Of a DNA stretch of 64,000 nt, positions 32,317 through 44,418 are shown piece after piece. Location of the stretch: contig MU006096.1 in the NCBI GenBank assembly GCA_010093705.1, forward strand, positions 488,163 through 552,162. The letters run 5' to 3'. The translations under genes and the position numbers were made by a program. Source of the stretch: Patellaria atrata CBS 101060 (Eukaryota > Ascomycota > Dothideomycetes > Patellariales > Patellariaceae). Numbering within the stretch: position 1 is the first letter of the stretch; each line of letters starts with the position of its first letter. The notes beneath the pieces are model-generated. The model ran no database searches. It was not told the origin of the DNA and worked only from the letters and a program-made list of their open reading frames with translations.

Positions 32317-33537
32317 ATGTTCACTCTTTGGCAACCCAATATGGATGTGAATCATGATTCCACAGCTGATTCTCAACCTCCCCGAAAGAAAGTATGCCGC
32401 AACAAACCTAACACGCTAGTCAAATCCTTTGAAGATGCGGCGGAATCTATACGGACTCATATTGATAAGATGCACAAAGCGAAGGATCCGGCTCGAGAGC
32501 TCACGATTCTGAGGATCGTCTAAAGGAAGCGAAAACCGATTTTGCGACTCTCATAGCACCTTTGACGTCGCTTTTTGACGAGGTTTAACCTTTGCATCAA
32601 GGAGAATTAGGCATACCGAGAGAGATTCAGAAGCCTTTGTCAGAAATTGCCAATTCGCTTCACAAACTATATGGATCCAAAACTACCTCTCGTAAAATAC
32701 TGTTCTTGGTATACAAATTAGCGAAATGGGACATCCCGCTCCATCCGAATTATCATAAGGATTTGAAAGAGACAATGGAGAAAAGTACATCTGGGAAGCG
32801 TCATTGAGAATTCATTTTCACTAACAGATTCTTTCGGAAACTCGCCAGTATATCGAAAAGGAACAATCCCCGGATCACTCCTCAGCTATTATTCCAGATC
32901 CGTCTCTTAACCCGGCTCAATGTCCGACTACTATCTCCAACGCCCAAGTCAACTCTACATATGAAATAAGAGAAATTCCAAGAACCTATAGCGGGAGCGC
33001 AAGACGAGTATTACTAACTCTCCAACGAAATCCGTCAATCTCTGGGGCTTATAGGAGTCTATAATATCAAAATTGAGGTTGCTCTCTGAGAAGAATGGGG
33101 ATGGATTATGGGACGACGGAAAACAAGCTGGCATTCAAAAGATAACAAGCATGTGAGTATCGTGCTTAGGAGCATAAGTGGCAGACGCAAAACGTACCGT
33201 CGGTATATAGACAGTAGACGATCATTTAGCGAAGAGTTACTCCATATGCACAAAGAAAAGAGTACTATAGATACTCTTGCTAGCATAGGAACAGATTTGT
33301 ACCTTCACGGTGATACTGGGATGTTCTGTTGGGATGCTTATTGACGAAGAAACGAGCACGAAGGGCAAGGATTCCTCTTGTCATTGCTTAGGATATACTC
33401 CTTTGAGTCTTGTTGCTTTGGCTGGTTCTACTGAGTCGATCGGGACTACTGACATGGCTGCTGGTGCCATGGATAAAGCACAATTGATGTATCTAAAGCA
33501 AAAGCATACTCTGGACTTTAGGCCTCAAGCTAGATAA
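32317..33537 (+). pseudogene. Decayed gene or intron-rich unrecognised gene
   Basis: Several adjacent plus-strand frames look coding. One starts MFTLWQPNMDVNHDSTADSQ (32317), continues as an amphipathic helical region (KSFEDAAESIRTHIDKMH), then shifts frame near 32,510. It is next interrupted by TAA at about 32,586 before PLHQGELGIPREIQKPLSEI. Later blocks contain ILSETRQYIEKEQSPDHSS and SISGRRKTYRRYIDSRRSFS. The composition is helical and charged, and I recognise no family. A frameshift and a stop argue for decay, but unseen introns could explain part of it. The boundaries are those of the coding-like area only. Confidence 0.4.
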
Positions 33538-33540
33538 TAA

Positions 33541-34136
33541 TCCTCTACGAGAACTGGTTGATTTCTTCAAACCCCGTTCGCTTATGTCAGCTTCTCAGTC
33601 ACAGAGTCGTTATTTTCGAACGTTCCATTGTTCACAGTATGATTCACAAGAGGAGTAGTCGGTACTATTCCGGGCAAAAGTGCTGGAGGAAGAGGATATG
33701 TTGAGGCGATGTATACTCTGTCAGATTTGAGTACCGGTTTCCTTGTCGTGTCGTTTTCCTACTGTATATACACTCGACCCAGGAGCGGATTCGGACTACA
33801 CCTGAAAGGAAAAGCGAATTCTATGAAGGAGCCCCTACAGTACCGCGAGATTGACCGCACAGTGAATTGAAATTGACAATACACTGGAATCAACAGACTA
33901 ATCGTAGTTACAGAGTATGCGTAAAGAGGGGGAAGGATGTCGACCGGGACACCGGAAGGAGCAGGTAAGAAGGTACTGTACTTACGACCATCCGGGATGG
34001 AGTTTGTGGACATATTATTGAAACAAGTAGGGTAGCGGAAGTAAGTCTAACAAGGCATCCAGCGCTCACATGCCAGCCAAAACTTTCAACGACCAGAAAC
34101 GGGTTTGGTAATTCTAACACTTACTACTTGCTTCTG
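33541..34136. other. Intergenic, 3' side of the DUF3237 gene
   Basis: About 600 bp. A minus-strand frame begins with STNSIPDG at about 34,013 and another with LELPNPFLVVESFGW near 34,120, possibly remnants of a second small gene, but I could not build a model. Otherwise empty. Confidence 0.4.
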
Positions 34137-35122
34137 CTACCCCTTGACAACCTTGCTAACTTTGTATTCCACCGTGATCTTGCCGTCCTCAAAGATGAAA
34201 CGGCCTGCAGCGACAAAAACCATGGTCTCGAGGGACTTAAACTTAGAAGAACCGGTCTAACATCATAAGTATACTTTCAGCTTTGGAATGATGATACATA
34301 CCTCAAATTGGAAAGTCACGACTATACATTTAATTTAGTGAGCGCGAGGATTAGACACCAGAACAGATCACATACAGGAGTCCCCCCAAGGAGTTGTTTC
34401 TGCATCCGATGAACCTGTGAGTACTTTGACTACTGCAGGAGTCAATACGACATTTCCCTGATAATACATGGCCAGAAGCTTTTACGATTAGTAAGAGAGA
34501 GATCCGTCAGAGTCTTAGAAAAGACAAGGTACATACTGCGCCGTCCTTGTCCCTATAGTAGATGGAATCAGCTTATATTGAACCACTGATCAGATAATAT
34601 TCTTTACCTCAGTTGAGACCGAACATCAAGTCGCATATGTTCACCAGATGCATCGTTATGTATATAATCGTAACCGACACCATGTCTACCGATATCAACA
34701 CACGTGAACGGCCTTGGTTAAATGAAAACGGGCGAGTAGACGTACAATTCGGCTTCAATTGCAGGTTCAAACCCTGGCTCAGACTTGACTGTGCCTCCCA
34801 CCATGGGCTGAAGTATATTTAGATTATAGCTCATAGAAAATACCTTACCCGAGTATTCGCAGCTGCATATATACTTTTACCATTGGAATGTAGCGAGATT
34901 TAACCTACCACAACAGACAACGGAGTCCCCTTGGATGCAGAACCTTGATTCTTTCAGCTACAGCCGTCTAACGAGGTAATCATCTAAGTATTTGCTTACC
35001 AATTTGAAAGGGAGCATCGATCAAGACCTACAGCCGTGTCAAGTCTCGATATATGAAAGATTCGAAAAATCAAACCCTACCCTGACTGTAAAAGCCGGTT
35101 GAAGAGCAGGATAGTCTGTCAT
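34137..35122 (-). CDS. DUF3237-family protein, nine small exons
   Basis: No single frame is long, yet nine exons on the minus strand join in frame to 167 aa: 35081-35122, 35000-35027, 34909-34943, 34746-34807, 34608-34685, 34537-34552, 34376-34478, 34302-34321 and 34137-34256. The product carries the DUF3237 pattern: IDAPFQIGSASKGTPLSVVP, MVGGTVKSEPGFEP, HMRLDVRSQL, YYQGNVVLTP and the closing VTFQFETGSSKF and VFVAAGRFIFEDGKITVEY. The family is a small beta-barrel of unknown biochemical role with no signal peptide. Exon 6 is only 16 nt. Splice sites are mostly good GTRNGT...YAG. Whether the protein has any link to the RiPP locus 7 kb away is unknown. Confidence 0.85.
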
Positions 35123-36549
35123 CACGAAGGTTGTACAATCTTTCTATAATTCGATCTACCCCTGAAACTGGAAAATAGTGATACAATGCTTAAAGACAGA
35201 TAGACGGACAAATAAGTATATACTGATATATATAGAGGATGCGGAACATTGAAGAATGTCGAAAATTGGGTCATGTCGTTGAGTGATTTCTCATCATCCC
35301 CGCCTCCAAATTCTACTTAGCCTCGAACCTTTTCCCCCTTTTCTCCGAACCTACATTATTAAGCCTCCCTCCGAAAACTGGGAAAGACCAACGCGTCTAC
35401 TCCGCAATTCATACACCTCATCAGACGGAAGGGATTCGGTCAGGAACAGGCAAAGATGACTCTCTAGAACTGGTGCGGAAAAACGACTACGTTGCTCAAC
35501 ATTTATCGATGATTGTACTGCAACCGTCCCTGTAGTCCTTCCAGAAGCAGGGAAAGAAACATGCAGCTATAGTCTCACTATCGCTAGAAACAACATATTC
35601 TTCCCGTTAGCAGAAGAGCTACCTACTCATCCACGATCTTTTTAGACGTCCGGTCTTCAACTAGCATGCTCTAGGTTTCCTGCGCTCGTGGAATTTGCAT
35701 CTTTCTGCATGGTTGGACTATTACTTCGTTCCTCTAGTCTTTACAACCCGTGGTTCCGCTCCCATAGTCATACCACTGATCGAGAGGGGATAAATGAAGA
35801 GAATAGAAGGAGAGAAGTAGGTGCCTTTACAGTACTTCTAACTTAGCATGAACCGAAATATTCAGAATGACAACTGGAATCGGCAACTCATCCCAGCATA
35901 CTGCGTTTTCAGGTAGGCTTTTCTTCGTATGATTTCAATACTCTCACCAAGCATCTCGCTTGAAGGAATCAAACTTCCTAGATATTCCCCCTCCAAGACG
36001 TTATAATTCCTAGTCTCACCCTAGAGTTTCACGGAAGGGCCGAAAAGTGAATACGCTTCCAAATCCCTTGCTAGAAATGCCGGGACCAGGCCGTAGAGCC
36101 GATCAGGACGATCTGTCAGGGGAGTATCTGACCCCTTTCCGTGTCAGCGTCAACCTTTGCATCTCGAGGGAGGATTCAAAGCGTTGGATTAAAGTTTCGT
36201 CCAAGAGGGTTCTAAGCTCCCCCGGATCTCTAGCTGATTGATACCCAATAGAACCGTATGATAGATTCCATGATCGCGGAAGCGAGTAATCGAGGTCCAG
36301 ATCGCGGAAGCGTACTAGTCATGGTGACGATGGCGCGTTTTCTTCCGTTGATAATCTACCTTAGGTTTGAGTTTTGCTAACGTCGTGCCCAATCGTTCCT
36401 CATTCTTGACATTTAACACCTTAACTTCTCAGTCACAAATTTTGTTTCCCTATCTGATCTAAGGATCTTTTCTTTCCTTGTTCTTTTCCTCATTCCTTCG
36501 TATACTGCAATTCTTTCTTTTCAACCCGGTCCTCTACTACAGACCCGTT
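35123..36549. other. Intergenic between divergent DUF3237 and receptor genes
   Basis: About 1.4 kb. Frames are short, and the sequence GATCGCGGAAGCG occurs twice (near 36,272 and 36,301). The T/C-rich run 36,430-36,520 should be the receptor promoter. No gene could be modelled. Confidence 0.45.
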
Positions 36550-38057
36550 ATGGTGGAACAGCTTCAAGATGCCGCATTGGCAATAACCATTCTATTCCCT
36601 GCAATATCGACAATCTTTGTCATCTTGCGGCTATGGTCCAAGTTTGTTTTACGGCGTCTCCATTGGGGTGAGTGCCTTTACATTCCACCTCTACTCACCT
36701 TGTAAACCACGGGTGCGCTGTCTACCTACTTGTATCTTATTCCTGCAACTATTCAAGGGTTTTGTTAGCTGACATTCCAATCATAGATGATGCTCTCATT
36801 GTTTTGGCTTGGTTATTGATAATTGGGCAGACTGTATCTGTTTATAAAGGTACGGCTAGATTATTCCGTGTCATTGACCGCTCTCTCTATGCTCGGTTCC
36901 CTTTGATTAAACTTGAAATGTTGTATAAGAAGCTTCGAAGGAAAGGCTAACTTTGGATGGTACTCCGTACAGTCATAAAAGTCAGTTATATTGGCTACCA
37001 TATCTATGATATTCCTCAGGTCGATCTACACCAGCTCACCGTTGGAAATATCTACAATTTCGCCAACCAGCTATTTTACTATCCGATTTTGTGCATCATC
37101 AAAGCCGCGGTCATCATTTTTCTCTTGCGTATCGGGGACAACCGTCCAGCCGTCAAGATATCTTTGCAGGTTCTCTTTGCGGTCAATCTTATGATGCTCG
37201 TAGCTTTTTGGCTTACCGATTTATTACAATGTACACCACTAAAATATGTATGGGAATTTATAGAGATGGATATCGAAGCTCAGATAAAAGCAGGGGCAGA
37301 TGAAAATGGAATGCTGAACGGGGAATTGGTAAAAGGGGGAAAGTGCATTGACCAAGTCGGCTTTTTCATTACCAGTGCTAGTCTTCACGTTGTGACGGAC
37401 GTGATAGTACTGGTGATCCCTATGGCCATGGTGTGGCACTTGCGCATGGTGATGAAGAAGAAGGTCGCAGTCATCGTCATACTAAGTCTCGGTTGGGTGT
37501 AAGTTCCCCTCCGAGTTCCCCACACCAGGCAAGAGTATGAAAACTCACCATATCCCGATAACAGAGTGACCGGCGTCAGCATCGCCCGTCCCATAATCTT
37601 CAAGCGCGACCTCAACCCCAACCGCCCCGACCCAACCTACGGCGTCGGCATCACCATCTCCGGCATCGAAGTAAATCTCGCTCTCATCGCCGCCTGCGCT
37701 CCCGCCCTCAAAGCCCTCACCAAGCGTTTCGCGCCCAAGATCTGGTCCAACTCCTCACAGACCCCAAATCCATACCAAACCGCCTACGGCAACGGCAATT
37801 CCATTCCTCTGCAGAGCGGACACGGCCAGGGTACGGTACATCGGTACACGGGCCACCAAACGAGTCGCGCGGAGGGGGGTTACGTGAAGGGTAGGAAGAC
37901 CACGGGGATGAATTTGGAGAATGATAGTCAGGAGGAGATTATGATGGATCACGCGAAGAATGGGATTATGGTTAGGACCGAGATTGCCATGGACGAGACG
38001 GATGTTGCGGAGAGTCAGAAGAGTCGGGACAGTTTGAACAATGCTAACAAGGTGTAG
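36550..38057 (+). CDS. PTH11-like seven-transmembrane receptor (fungal rhodopsin-type domain)
   Basis: Four exons, 36550-36667, 36787-36849, 36982-37498 and 37565-38057, encode 396 aa. The protein starts MVEQLQDAALAITILF. The typical signature VILRLWSKFVLRRLHWDDALIV (split by intron 1) marks the Pezizomycotina-specific PTH11/rhodopsin-like group. Several hydrophobic helices follow (FYYPILCIIKAAVIIFLL, VLFAVNLMMLVAFWL, DVIVLVIPMAMVW, GIEVNLALIAACAPAL), then a polar cytosolic tail of about 120 residues. These receptors sense surface or chemical cues, but ligands are mostly unknown. There is no CFEM domain. The acceptor of intron 2 could also be nine bases upstream, in frame. Confidence 0.85.
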
Positions 38058-38464
38058 TTTGTGCATGATTGGAATGAGGGGGGATTTTTGTGGGATTTTG
38101 TATATATATTTCGTGTGTCTGGTTTAAGGGAGATCGTGCGCTGAATCATCAAAATTATAGATCCCCCCTCGAAAACGAAGAGGGTAGTTGCATTTGGTAC
38201 AGACTTATACATCAAAAGAAAAGATTCAACTTTCAGCAAAGCTTAAATCGGTGATGGAAGGGTCCCACTCGGGTCCAAATGCACCACATCACAGAACACT
38301 AGTAGACCTTCACTATGATAGGTAATAAAATGATTTCATTTCACTTGTCTTATTTTTTACAATGACGGATCTGTGCCTTCTCACGAGAATACTTTGACGG
38401 CCCATTCTGCAGGAAATATATCAACACTTGATATAGTAAGCATCAGACCCCATACTCCACCGCT
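38058..38464. other. Convergent intergenic stretch
   Basis: This is the 3' flank of the receptor gene and of the leftward PI31 gene. No coding signal or repeat was seen. Confidence 0.5.
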
Positions 38465-39599
38465 CTACATAAAATCCCTACTCCCAAATCCTCCAAATGG
38501 ATTTGGTGGTTGTCCTCCAATGCCCCCGGGACCACCCCTCGGTCCCATTCCCGGACCTACATGATCATACCTCGACCCAGGCGGTACTTGCGGATCATAA
38601 CTGTCCTGGCCCCTTCTGCCGGCCAAATCATCGAATGTGGGATGCATGCCTCCTCCTCCAGGACCTAGATACGGTCTCATTGGGTCATTTGGACCCAAAC
38701 CAGGAGGGTAGAGATCCCGATCACCTATCCGTGGGAAGTTACCTTGACCTAGAGAGCCTCGTGGTGGACGGTTGATTTCATGTTCGTCCTCGAAGCCTGG
38801 GGGTAGAAAGTCTCCCGCAGGGAAGGGGGGGCGGGGAGGGGCGGCTAGAGGGTCTTCAAAGGGATAGGGACGGGCGGGATGTGGTTCACGATCGTCTCTT
38901 AGCGGGTCGTAGTCCCGCGGACGCGATTCTGGATGATTGTCCCTTGCCCGTTCGGTAGGTGTCTCACGGCTTTCTTCGTATCCTGCCTTGTGGATTCCTG
39001 GCGCAAGCTTCTGTATTATGCTGGTTTGAAGCAATGACCCTAAATCCCCGAGACGTCCCGGGGAGATAAAGATGTCTTGGATGATCCTTTTCCAATCTTC
39101 TGACGAGCGCGTCTCTGATGTGGACAGGGATGATGATAAAGAGGATTCTGATATGAAGTCTTTGACGGTTACGTCGAATGATGCGATCTTATCATCTCCC
39201 AAACCTATTCCTTGTATAGCTGCTTTTCCACCTAACCTATTTATTTTTACTAAATATTCCATAGCGGACTGTGGGTGGGAATATCGGAACGCGTAAGAAC
39301 TCGAAGAGTTCCACTCTGCGGGTAAGGGTAGTACTTCTTGCGAGCCTGAGGTTGTATCTACGGTATTGTTGTTAGAATTCGAAGTTGAACAGAACGCAGA
39401 TTACTTTACCTATGCTATGATCTTCTCCAAGTCCTCTTAGCTTGAAATCTACCGCTGTCATAGCGGCGTGTATTGCGAGAGCAACTGCTTCATATGGTGT
39501 CTTAAGCGGAGATGCGCCATCCTTGGGCAGGCTAGCGGCCATAGTACTAGTTAGAGAATCCACACTCAGCGGGTTACCCGCCCTGTTCGATGGAGCCAT
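38465..39599 (-). CDS. PI31-type proteasome regulator (PSMF1-like)
   Basis: Two exons on the minus strand, 39410-39599 and 38465-39357, encode 360 aa. Residues 1-170 match the FP domain of PI31: TPYEAVALAIHAAMTAVDFK, LPAEWNSSSSYAFRYSHPQS, MEYLVKINRLGGKAAIQGIG and FISPGRLGDLGSLLQ. The second half is Pro/Gly/Arg-rich (RPYPFEDPLAAPPRPP, GPGMGPRGGPGGIGGQPP), the disordered proteasome-binding tail. PI31 binds the 20S core and also couples proteasomes to transport. The C-terminus (GSRDFM) is not an obvious HbYX motif. Confidence 0.85.
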
Positions 39600-40659
39600 G
39601 ATTAGGAGTTTAAAGAGAAGTATGAGGAGCGCCGTAAGAGGTTACGGAAAGTTGCTATGGGGAAAAGTCTAGAAGATGAGAGCTGAGTTGAATCCGAGTG
39701 TTCAAGTTGTAGAACTAAGTGTAAATGAAAAGGGAGACTTTAGGTTTCTGAAGAATTATAACTTAAAGATCCAAACAATGTAACTTAGATAGCGAAGCTG
39801 GGCTATGACGAAGGGATGAATGCCTGAAAGTGACAAGGATGAGGTGGCTGTGAGTGCGGGGTGTGGCTAAGCCCTCTGATCCATCAAGATAAGATAAAAG
39901 GCTTGGTGTATATCTCATACCTACTACATAATAATTCACCAACCACTTTCTTTTTAATGGCCGATCGCTAATAGCTAATGGCTACCTTCATAGCTCATAT
40001 ATCCACTGATATTAAGACCTGGAACCAGTCAGTCGTCGTCCGAGCAGGGCGGTAAAATATTCATCCCGGATCTAGTTCTATGCATGTCCTGCGAACAAGA
40101 ACGAGAGGAAGAATATCATCAGTATCTAGCAAAACCTCAAGAAGTATATCAATTTATGGTTACATATCGGTGTCTAGAAAGGATCAAGTATCAAAAACGG
40201 ACCAGCTCAAATACGAGCTCCACTAGTTGGAACAAAAACACCATACGAATCACCAACCGAACACACAAATATCTTGAGAATCAGCTGTTCTACCATAACT
40301 ACAGTTCCATCAAGTCAGCCACCACTCAGACCACTCTTCTAGCAAGCCTTCAATCTGCAAACATTGCAGATAACCCCCGTTCCAGTCAAGCCATCAATTG
40401 CACAAGCACCCTCTTAGCAATTGACCAAAACATCACTAAATAACGACCTATTCGAGCTAGCCAACCACATCTTCGAAATCCAAGTTCTAGCCAAAACGCT
40501 CAAACCCACCGTCAAATCCGTTAATATACACCAAGATCACTTCCGCAACGGTCTCTTCTAAGCGCACGTGTCTCCATGAACAAGGCCCTCGTCGTGGTTA
40601 CCCTCAACAAGGACCACATATACCCCTCCATATTCTCACGTTAGGATCCACGTCGTGTC
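39600..40659. other. Intergenic with a possible gene fragment
   Basis: Around 40,440-40,560 a plus-strand frame reads NDLFELANHIFEIQVLAKTL and ends in TAA after HFRNGLF. An upstream 119-codon frame (40084-40443) is Asn/Ser/Thr-rich. They could be pieces of one broken gene, but I recognise no family. Confidence 0.35.
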
Positions 40660-41658
40660 CTAGACCTGCAGCGTCAGCAAACCAGGGCGGTAAGGCAGCT
40701 TGCCGTAGTCACCGCCGGAGTTTGGCGCTCGCCCCTGATAGAGCAACTGTAGATTGCACGGGTCAATCGGCATTGTCTGATCGGCATTGGCGCGAAGGAG
40801 CTCGCCATGACTGATATCGTTGGTCCATGTAACGCCAGTGTTGGCCTTGCCGGCAAAAGGCCTGCTCTCACTTGTAGCCTGCGGTGTCCACGAACCGCCC
40901 AAACTGGTAGCCGTGTATGAGCGGAAGTACCGCCCGTTTGCTCCAATAGATTCTACAATCATAAGGTATATGTTCTGGCCTTGGACGCTGTAAACCTGGA
41001 CTGCTTCGAACAGGTTGTTAGTGGTGTCGCTCATGATAATCGTCGACGATGAGCCGAAACTCGACGGGAAATTTCCAATGGGCATCGAGGCTCTGTAAAT
41101 TTTGCCGTTGTCACCCGCGAAGAATAGCCACATGGTCGTGTTATCAGCGATCAGTGTTTGATCGATAGGACCGGTGCTGGAGCCAGAAATCGATCCGGAG
41201 AAAAGCGTCTGTGTCGATGACCATCCATTCGCATTGGTGGGATCACTTGACGTACGGTAGGAGAACGAGGTTGGACCCCATTGAAAGGCGAGTACCCAAA
41301 TGCTCTTCGGGGCGAAGTAGAAAAGTGTGGGCGCGACGGTGCCCGAATTCATCTTGTTCTGGCTTGCCGATGCCATGTCAGTCCAGTTGGTGAAGAGACC
41401 GAAGTTCATTGAGCCCCAGGCCGTTCCCGTGTCATGGGTCGTCGCATACACGAGATGCTGGCCGTTGTATGGGACGGCGGTGAAGTCCTTAAGGGAAACC
41501 CATCCCGATTTCGGGTTCGCCAGTGGACCTGTTGATGTCCATCGGTACGTCGACGGAAGAGTGCACGTAGGGACTGTCTGCGCTACAGCGACTGCTGCCA
41601 AAGCTAGCAGCCCGGTGCTGGCTGACAGTACACTAATAGTGGTCTTTATAAGTCTCAT
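40660..41658 (-). CDS. Secreted GH62 alpha-L-arabinofuranosidase
   Basis: A single exon encodes 332 aa. The start is the ATG at 41658 (MRLIKTT), because upstream in-frame residues are a hydrophobic run without good start context. The signal peptide ends near AVAVAQTVP. The GH62 motifs are all here: [18 protein letters not shown] (catalytic base Asp in KDFT), [18 protein letters not shown] (pKa Asp) and [15 protein letters not shown] (acid Glu in FEA). The protein ends in the family closing block [12 protein letters not shown]62 enzymes remove single arabinose side chains from arabinoxylan outside the cell. No CBM1 module is present. Confidence 0.96.
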   Translation of the reverse strand: MRLIKTTISVLSASTGLLALAAVAVAQTVPTCTLPSTYRWTSTGPLANPKSGWVSLKDFTAVPYNGQHLVYATTHDTGTAWGSMNFGLFTNWTDMASASQNKMNSGTVAPTLFYFAPKSIWVLAFQWGPTSFSYRTSSDPTNANGWSSTQTLFSGSISGSSTGPIDQTLIADNTTMWLFFAGDNGKIYRASMPIGNFPSSFGSSSTIIMSDTTNNLFEAVQVYSVQGQNIYLMIVESIGANGRYFRSYTATSLGGSWTPQATSESRPFAGKANTGVTWTNDISHGELLRANADQTMPIDPCNLQLLYQGRAPNSGGDYGKLPYRPGLLTLQV

Positions 41659-42463
41659 CGTAACAATTTCTTCTCGCAAGGATAGGTAGAAAAAGAACAA
41701 GAACAACTGAAGGATGGCTGAGATTGTGGACCATTGGGGTTAAAATACCTTCATACATGGCTCTACTGACACAATTACCCTGGATATCTCCCGTGCACAC
41801 AGTGATCAACTGAAGAAGAATTGTATAGTATCATCTCCCAGGGGTGTCCCCCGCTTACTGTGCAGTTATAGTACGCTTTATGGCGGGGTATTTATCGTTC
41901 CGTATACTTATCCACCAATGATATTTAATTTCATCCATCAATGTAAAAGGTAAATCAAACGGATATACGCTTCCGAATCGTTATTGGTAAACGGATCAGA
42001 ATTTCTCCGTAATATGGAGAGCGCTTCTACCTAGGAGGGAGGAACCGAATACCCGTAATTATACGGAAGTAATAAAAATCAATATCTATACTAGGTATGT
42101 CATTAGCTTCTCAACTGTTAAAAATACTCCAGGGTGACTAAGCTTTGTTTTCTACACATTGTAAAGAAAGCAAGGAAAAGTCTGTTCCGTTAAGGTAATG
42201 GAATATTGAGAACCTCCCATTGATATTTCGATAAGCTTCAAGATCAAATGGAGATGAGGATAAATGTTCACATCAGTCATAAATCTGACCCTATCGCACT
42301 TGAACACTGCTGCAGTCCCACATTAAGATAATAAGGAAAATTACGAGGAAATAAGAATGGAATTGGCTTCGGAAAAAAACAGGGGTATCGCCAAACGCCC
42401 TAGAAATGCTTAGATGAGGAAACATGCAAACGTGAAAGGCTGTGGAGAAGAAAGACCTTAGCT
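41659..42463. other. Intergenic, upstream of GH62
   Basis: About 800 AT-rich base pairs with short frames only. It should hold the GH62 promoter and the ATG18 terminator. The repeated motif CGGATATA/CGGATCAG near 41,960-42,000 is not assignable. Confidence 0.45.
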
Positions 42464-43979
42464 TTATTGTTCCTCAGCAATTGACTGTCCTAGTGCACCA
42501 AGTCGATCTTTGGTATCTTCGAGGACTCTATAAGTGCATTGTTAGCACCAAGCCACTCTAAGTGAGATGTAAAACTTACGAATACTGGTCTGTCAGTACC
42601 CCCTCACCACCCTTATCTAGGTCAATCGTGAATACATAAAACTGGCCCTCACTTGTGACGACCATCACTTGTGGTCCATTTGCACTCATTGCCACGGCTG
42701 TCTTCAGAGCTCCCGAAGATGCATTGGCGCTCTTTGGTACTCTTACCCATGCAAAATCTCGTGCCGGCTCCCAGATCTCCTGAACCGCACTGGGAAGATA
42801 TCCACCTAATTTCGCTGCAAAACCCATTCCAACATTTTGTGATGTTCGACGGATCATACTTGCTAATGTTGGATTGCTTTGTTTTCTCTCTCCGGATGGA
42901 GTAATCATGCTATCGCCAAGACCTGCGCTATCATCCTGATCTTCACTTCCCGGACTCAAGCTTCTGTCTCGAGTTCTGGAATTGCTCGATTCAGGACGTT
43001 GTGCTGAAGAAGTACTATTACTCCTACTATGGCTACCAGCATTCGGTGTAATAAGGCGGAATATGTGTACCGTTTCCGTGGCGGAGGAGACGCACAGTAA
43101 TGTGGATGTTGCATTGAAAGACATGCAATATATTCGCGCAGGTATTGAACCCCTGCGGAATTGGTACAGCTTTTGGGCATCGGGAACGGAGAAAACCCGG
43201 ATAATTGTGCCCTTTTCCGAAGCGGTAGCAAGTAGTGTTCCTTCATTATTGAGAGCAATACATGATAATGGAGTTTGATGTGCTTCTACTACATTTACAG
43301 CCTCTAATTTTGTCGCATCAAATATTAAGACTTCACCAGTAGTGGGAGACACATGGCTTCCTGAGGGTGGTGCGTGCGATGGAGGGGCAAAAGCGGAGGG
43401 AGCTGTCTTTTGAGGGAGTGGATAGACCAGATAGTTATGCTCATTTGATGGTGACAGTGCACATATTGCTAGGAAAAGTTAGTATTCCGCCAATTCAAGT
43501 GGGTTGCAAATGTACCATGTGGATTGGGTGATGTCTCTACGGTGGACAACATATTCATATTACTGATATCGTATATGTAGATAGCATCTTCCAGTATAAC
43601 GACGAGGCGCTTCCTATTCATCCTTACCGCTAGAACTCTCGCAGGGAATGTCAGCTCGCATATTGTTGATTGTCTCTAAGCTCTATCAGCCTACAGATAT
43701 CATACCCGTCTAATAACGGCGTACCTTGGTGTTCTGTATGCGCAGTAACCGTGGCGATAGTATCATGGCGACTAGTGATGTGGAGAAAAGCATCTCGAGT
43801 ATGGATATATCTCCATCTCTATTTTCATAACACTTGGAGAATTGGTCGGTATAGAACAATCGGAACCCCTTGTTTGTCCCTAGAAAAGCGGTTAGGGAAC
43901 AAATTTAACCCTCAATAAGTGATTGTCTCTTACCAACTCCTAGCATACTATTATCTTGATTGAACGTGACAAAATTCAT
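42464..43979 (-). CDS. ATG18: Autophagy PROPPIN Atg18 (WIPI)
   Basis: Five exons on the minus strand, 43934-43979, 43725-43879, 43516-43675, 42580-43468 and 42464-42527, encode 437 aa. The protein is a seven-bladed propeller starting [10 protein letters not shown]. It contains the phosphoinositide-binding FRRG motif in [14 protein letters not shown] and the adjacent blade-6 loop. A long Ser/Asp-rich insertion ([19 protein letters not shown]) is typical of filamentous fungi. The last exon adds [20 protein letters not shown]. Atg18 binds PI3P and PI(3,5)P2 on autophagosome precursors and vacuoles and recruits Atg2. Confidence 0.96.
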
Positions 43980-44418
43980 GGTAGTCATCGTTTCCGATTG
44001 AGCTCTTCGTTCACATGCGAGTTATTGGATTGTACTCCTGTAGACGTAGTGCGAAGTGGTGCTTTCAAGCAGTCGCGCTTTCGAAGGGATGATTGTGTTG
44101 TTAGCTCAACATCGAGAGAGATATACTGCTAGGACATCAAAAGGACGGAGTTCTCTAAGCAGTCATGAATCTTCTGCGGGGAGCTTGATGTTGAAGTGTA
44201 ACCTGGGCTAATATCTGAAAATGTCCGGAGCTTGGACCGCATCTCGTCACGGGTAGATCTTACCCCAGCCACAGTTCACAAGCCACCAGGAACTTCCATT
44301 GAGGTCGGGTATGATTTGCTTTTAACACCTCACCTCCCACCATCCTGTCCTATTTGGCTCTATCATACTATGTTTAACTTTCTTTTCACTTAATAGAAGC
44401 TCTTTTCGCCGACTTACT
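43980..44418. promoter_or_regulatory. Divergent promoter region ATG18 / TYW4
   Basis: About 440 bp between two start codons pointing away from each other. A pyrimidine-rich run lies just before the TYW4 start near 44,340-44,395. Nothing coding. Confidence 0.5.

Noticed and set aside
22993-36549. Further RiPP tailoring genes (tyrosinase, P450, methyltransferase, transporter, peptidase)
   Set aside because: I looked for copper-ligand, heme-binding, SAM-binding and multi-helix transporter signatures in the gaps on both strands and found none. The DUF3237 and PTH11-like genes have no established link to dikaritin pathways.
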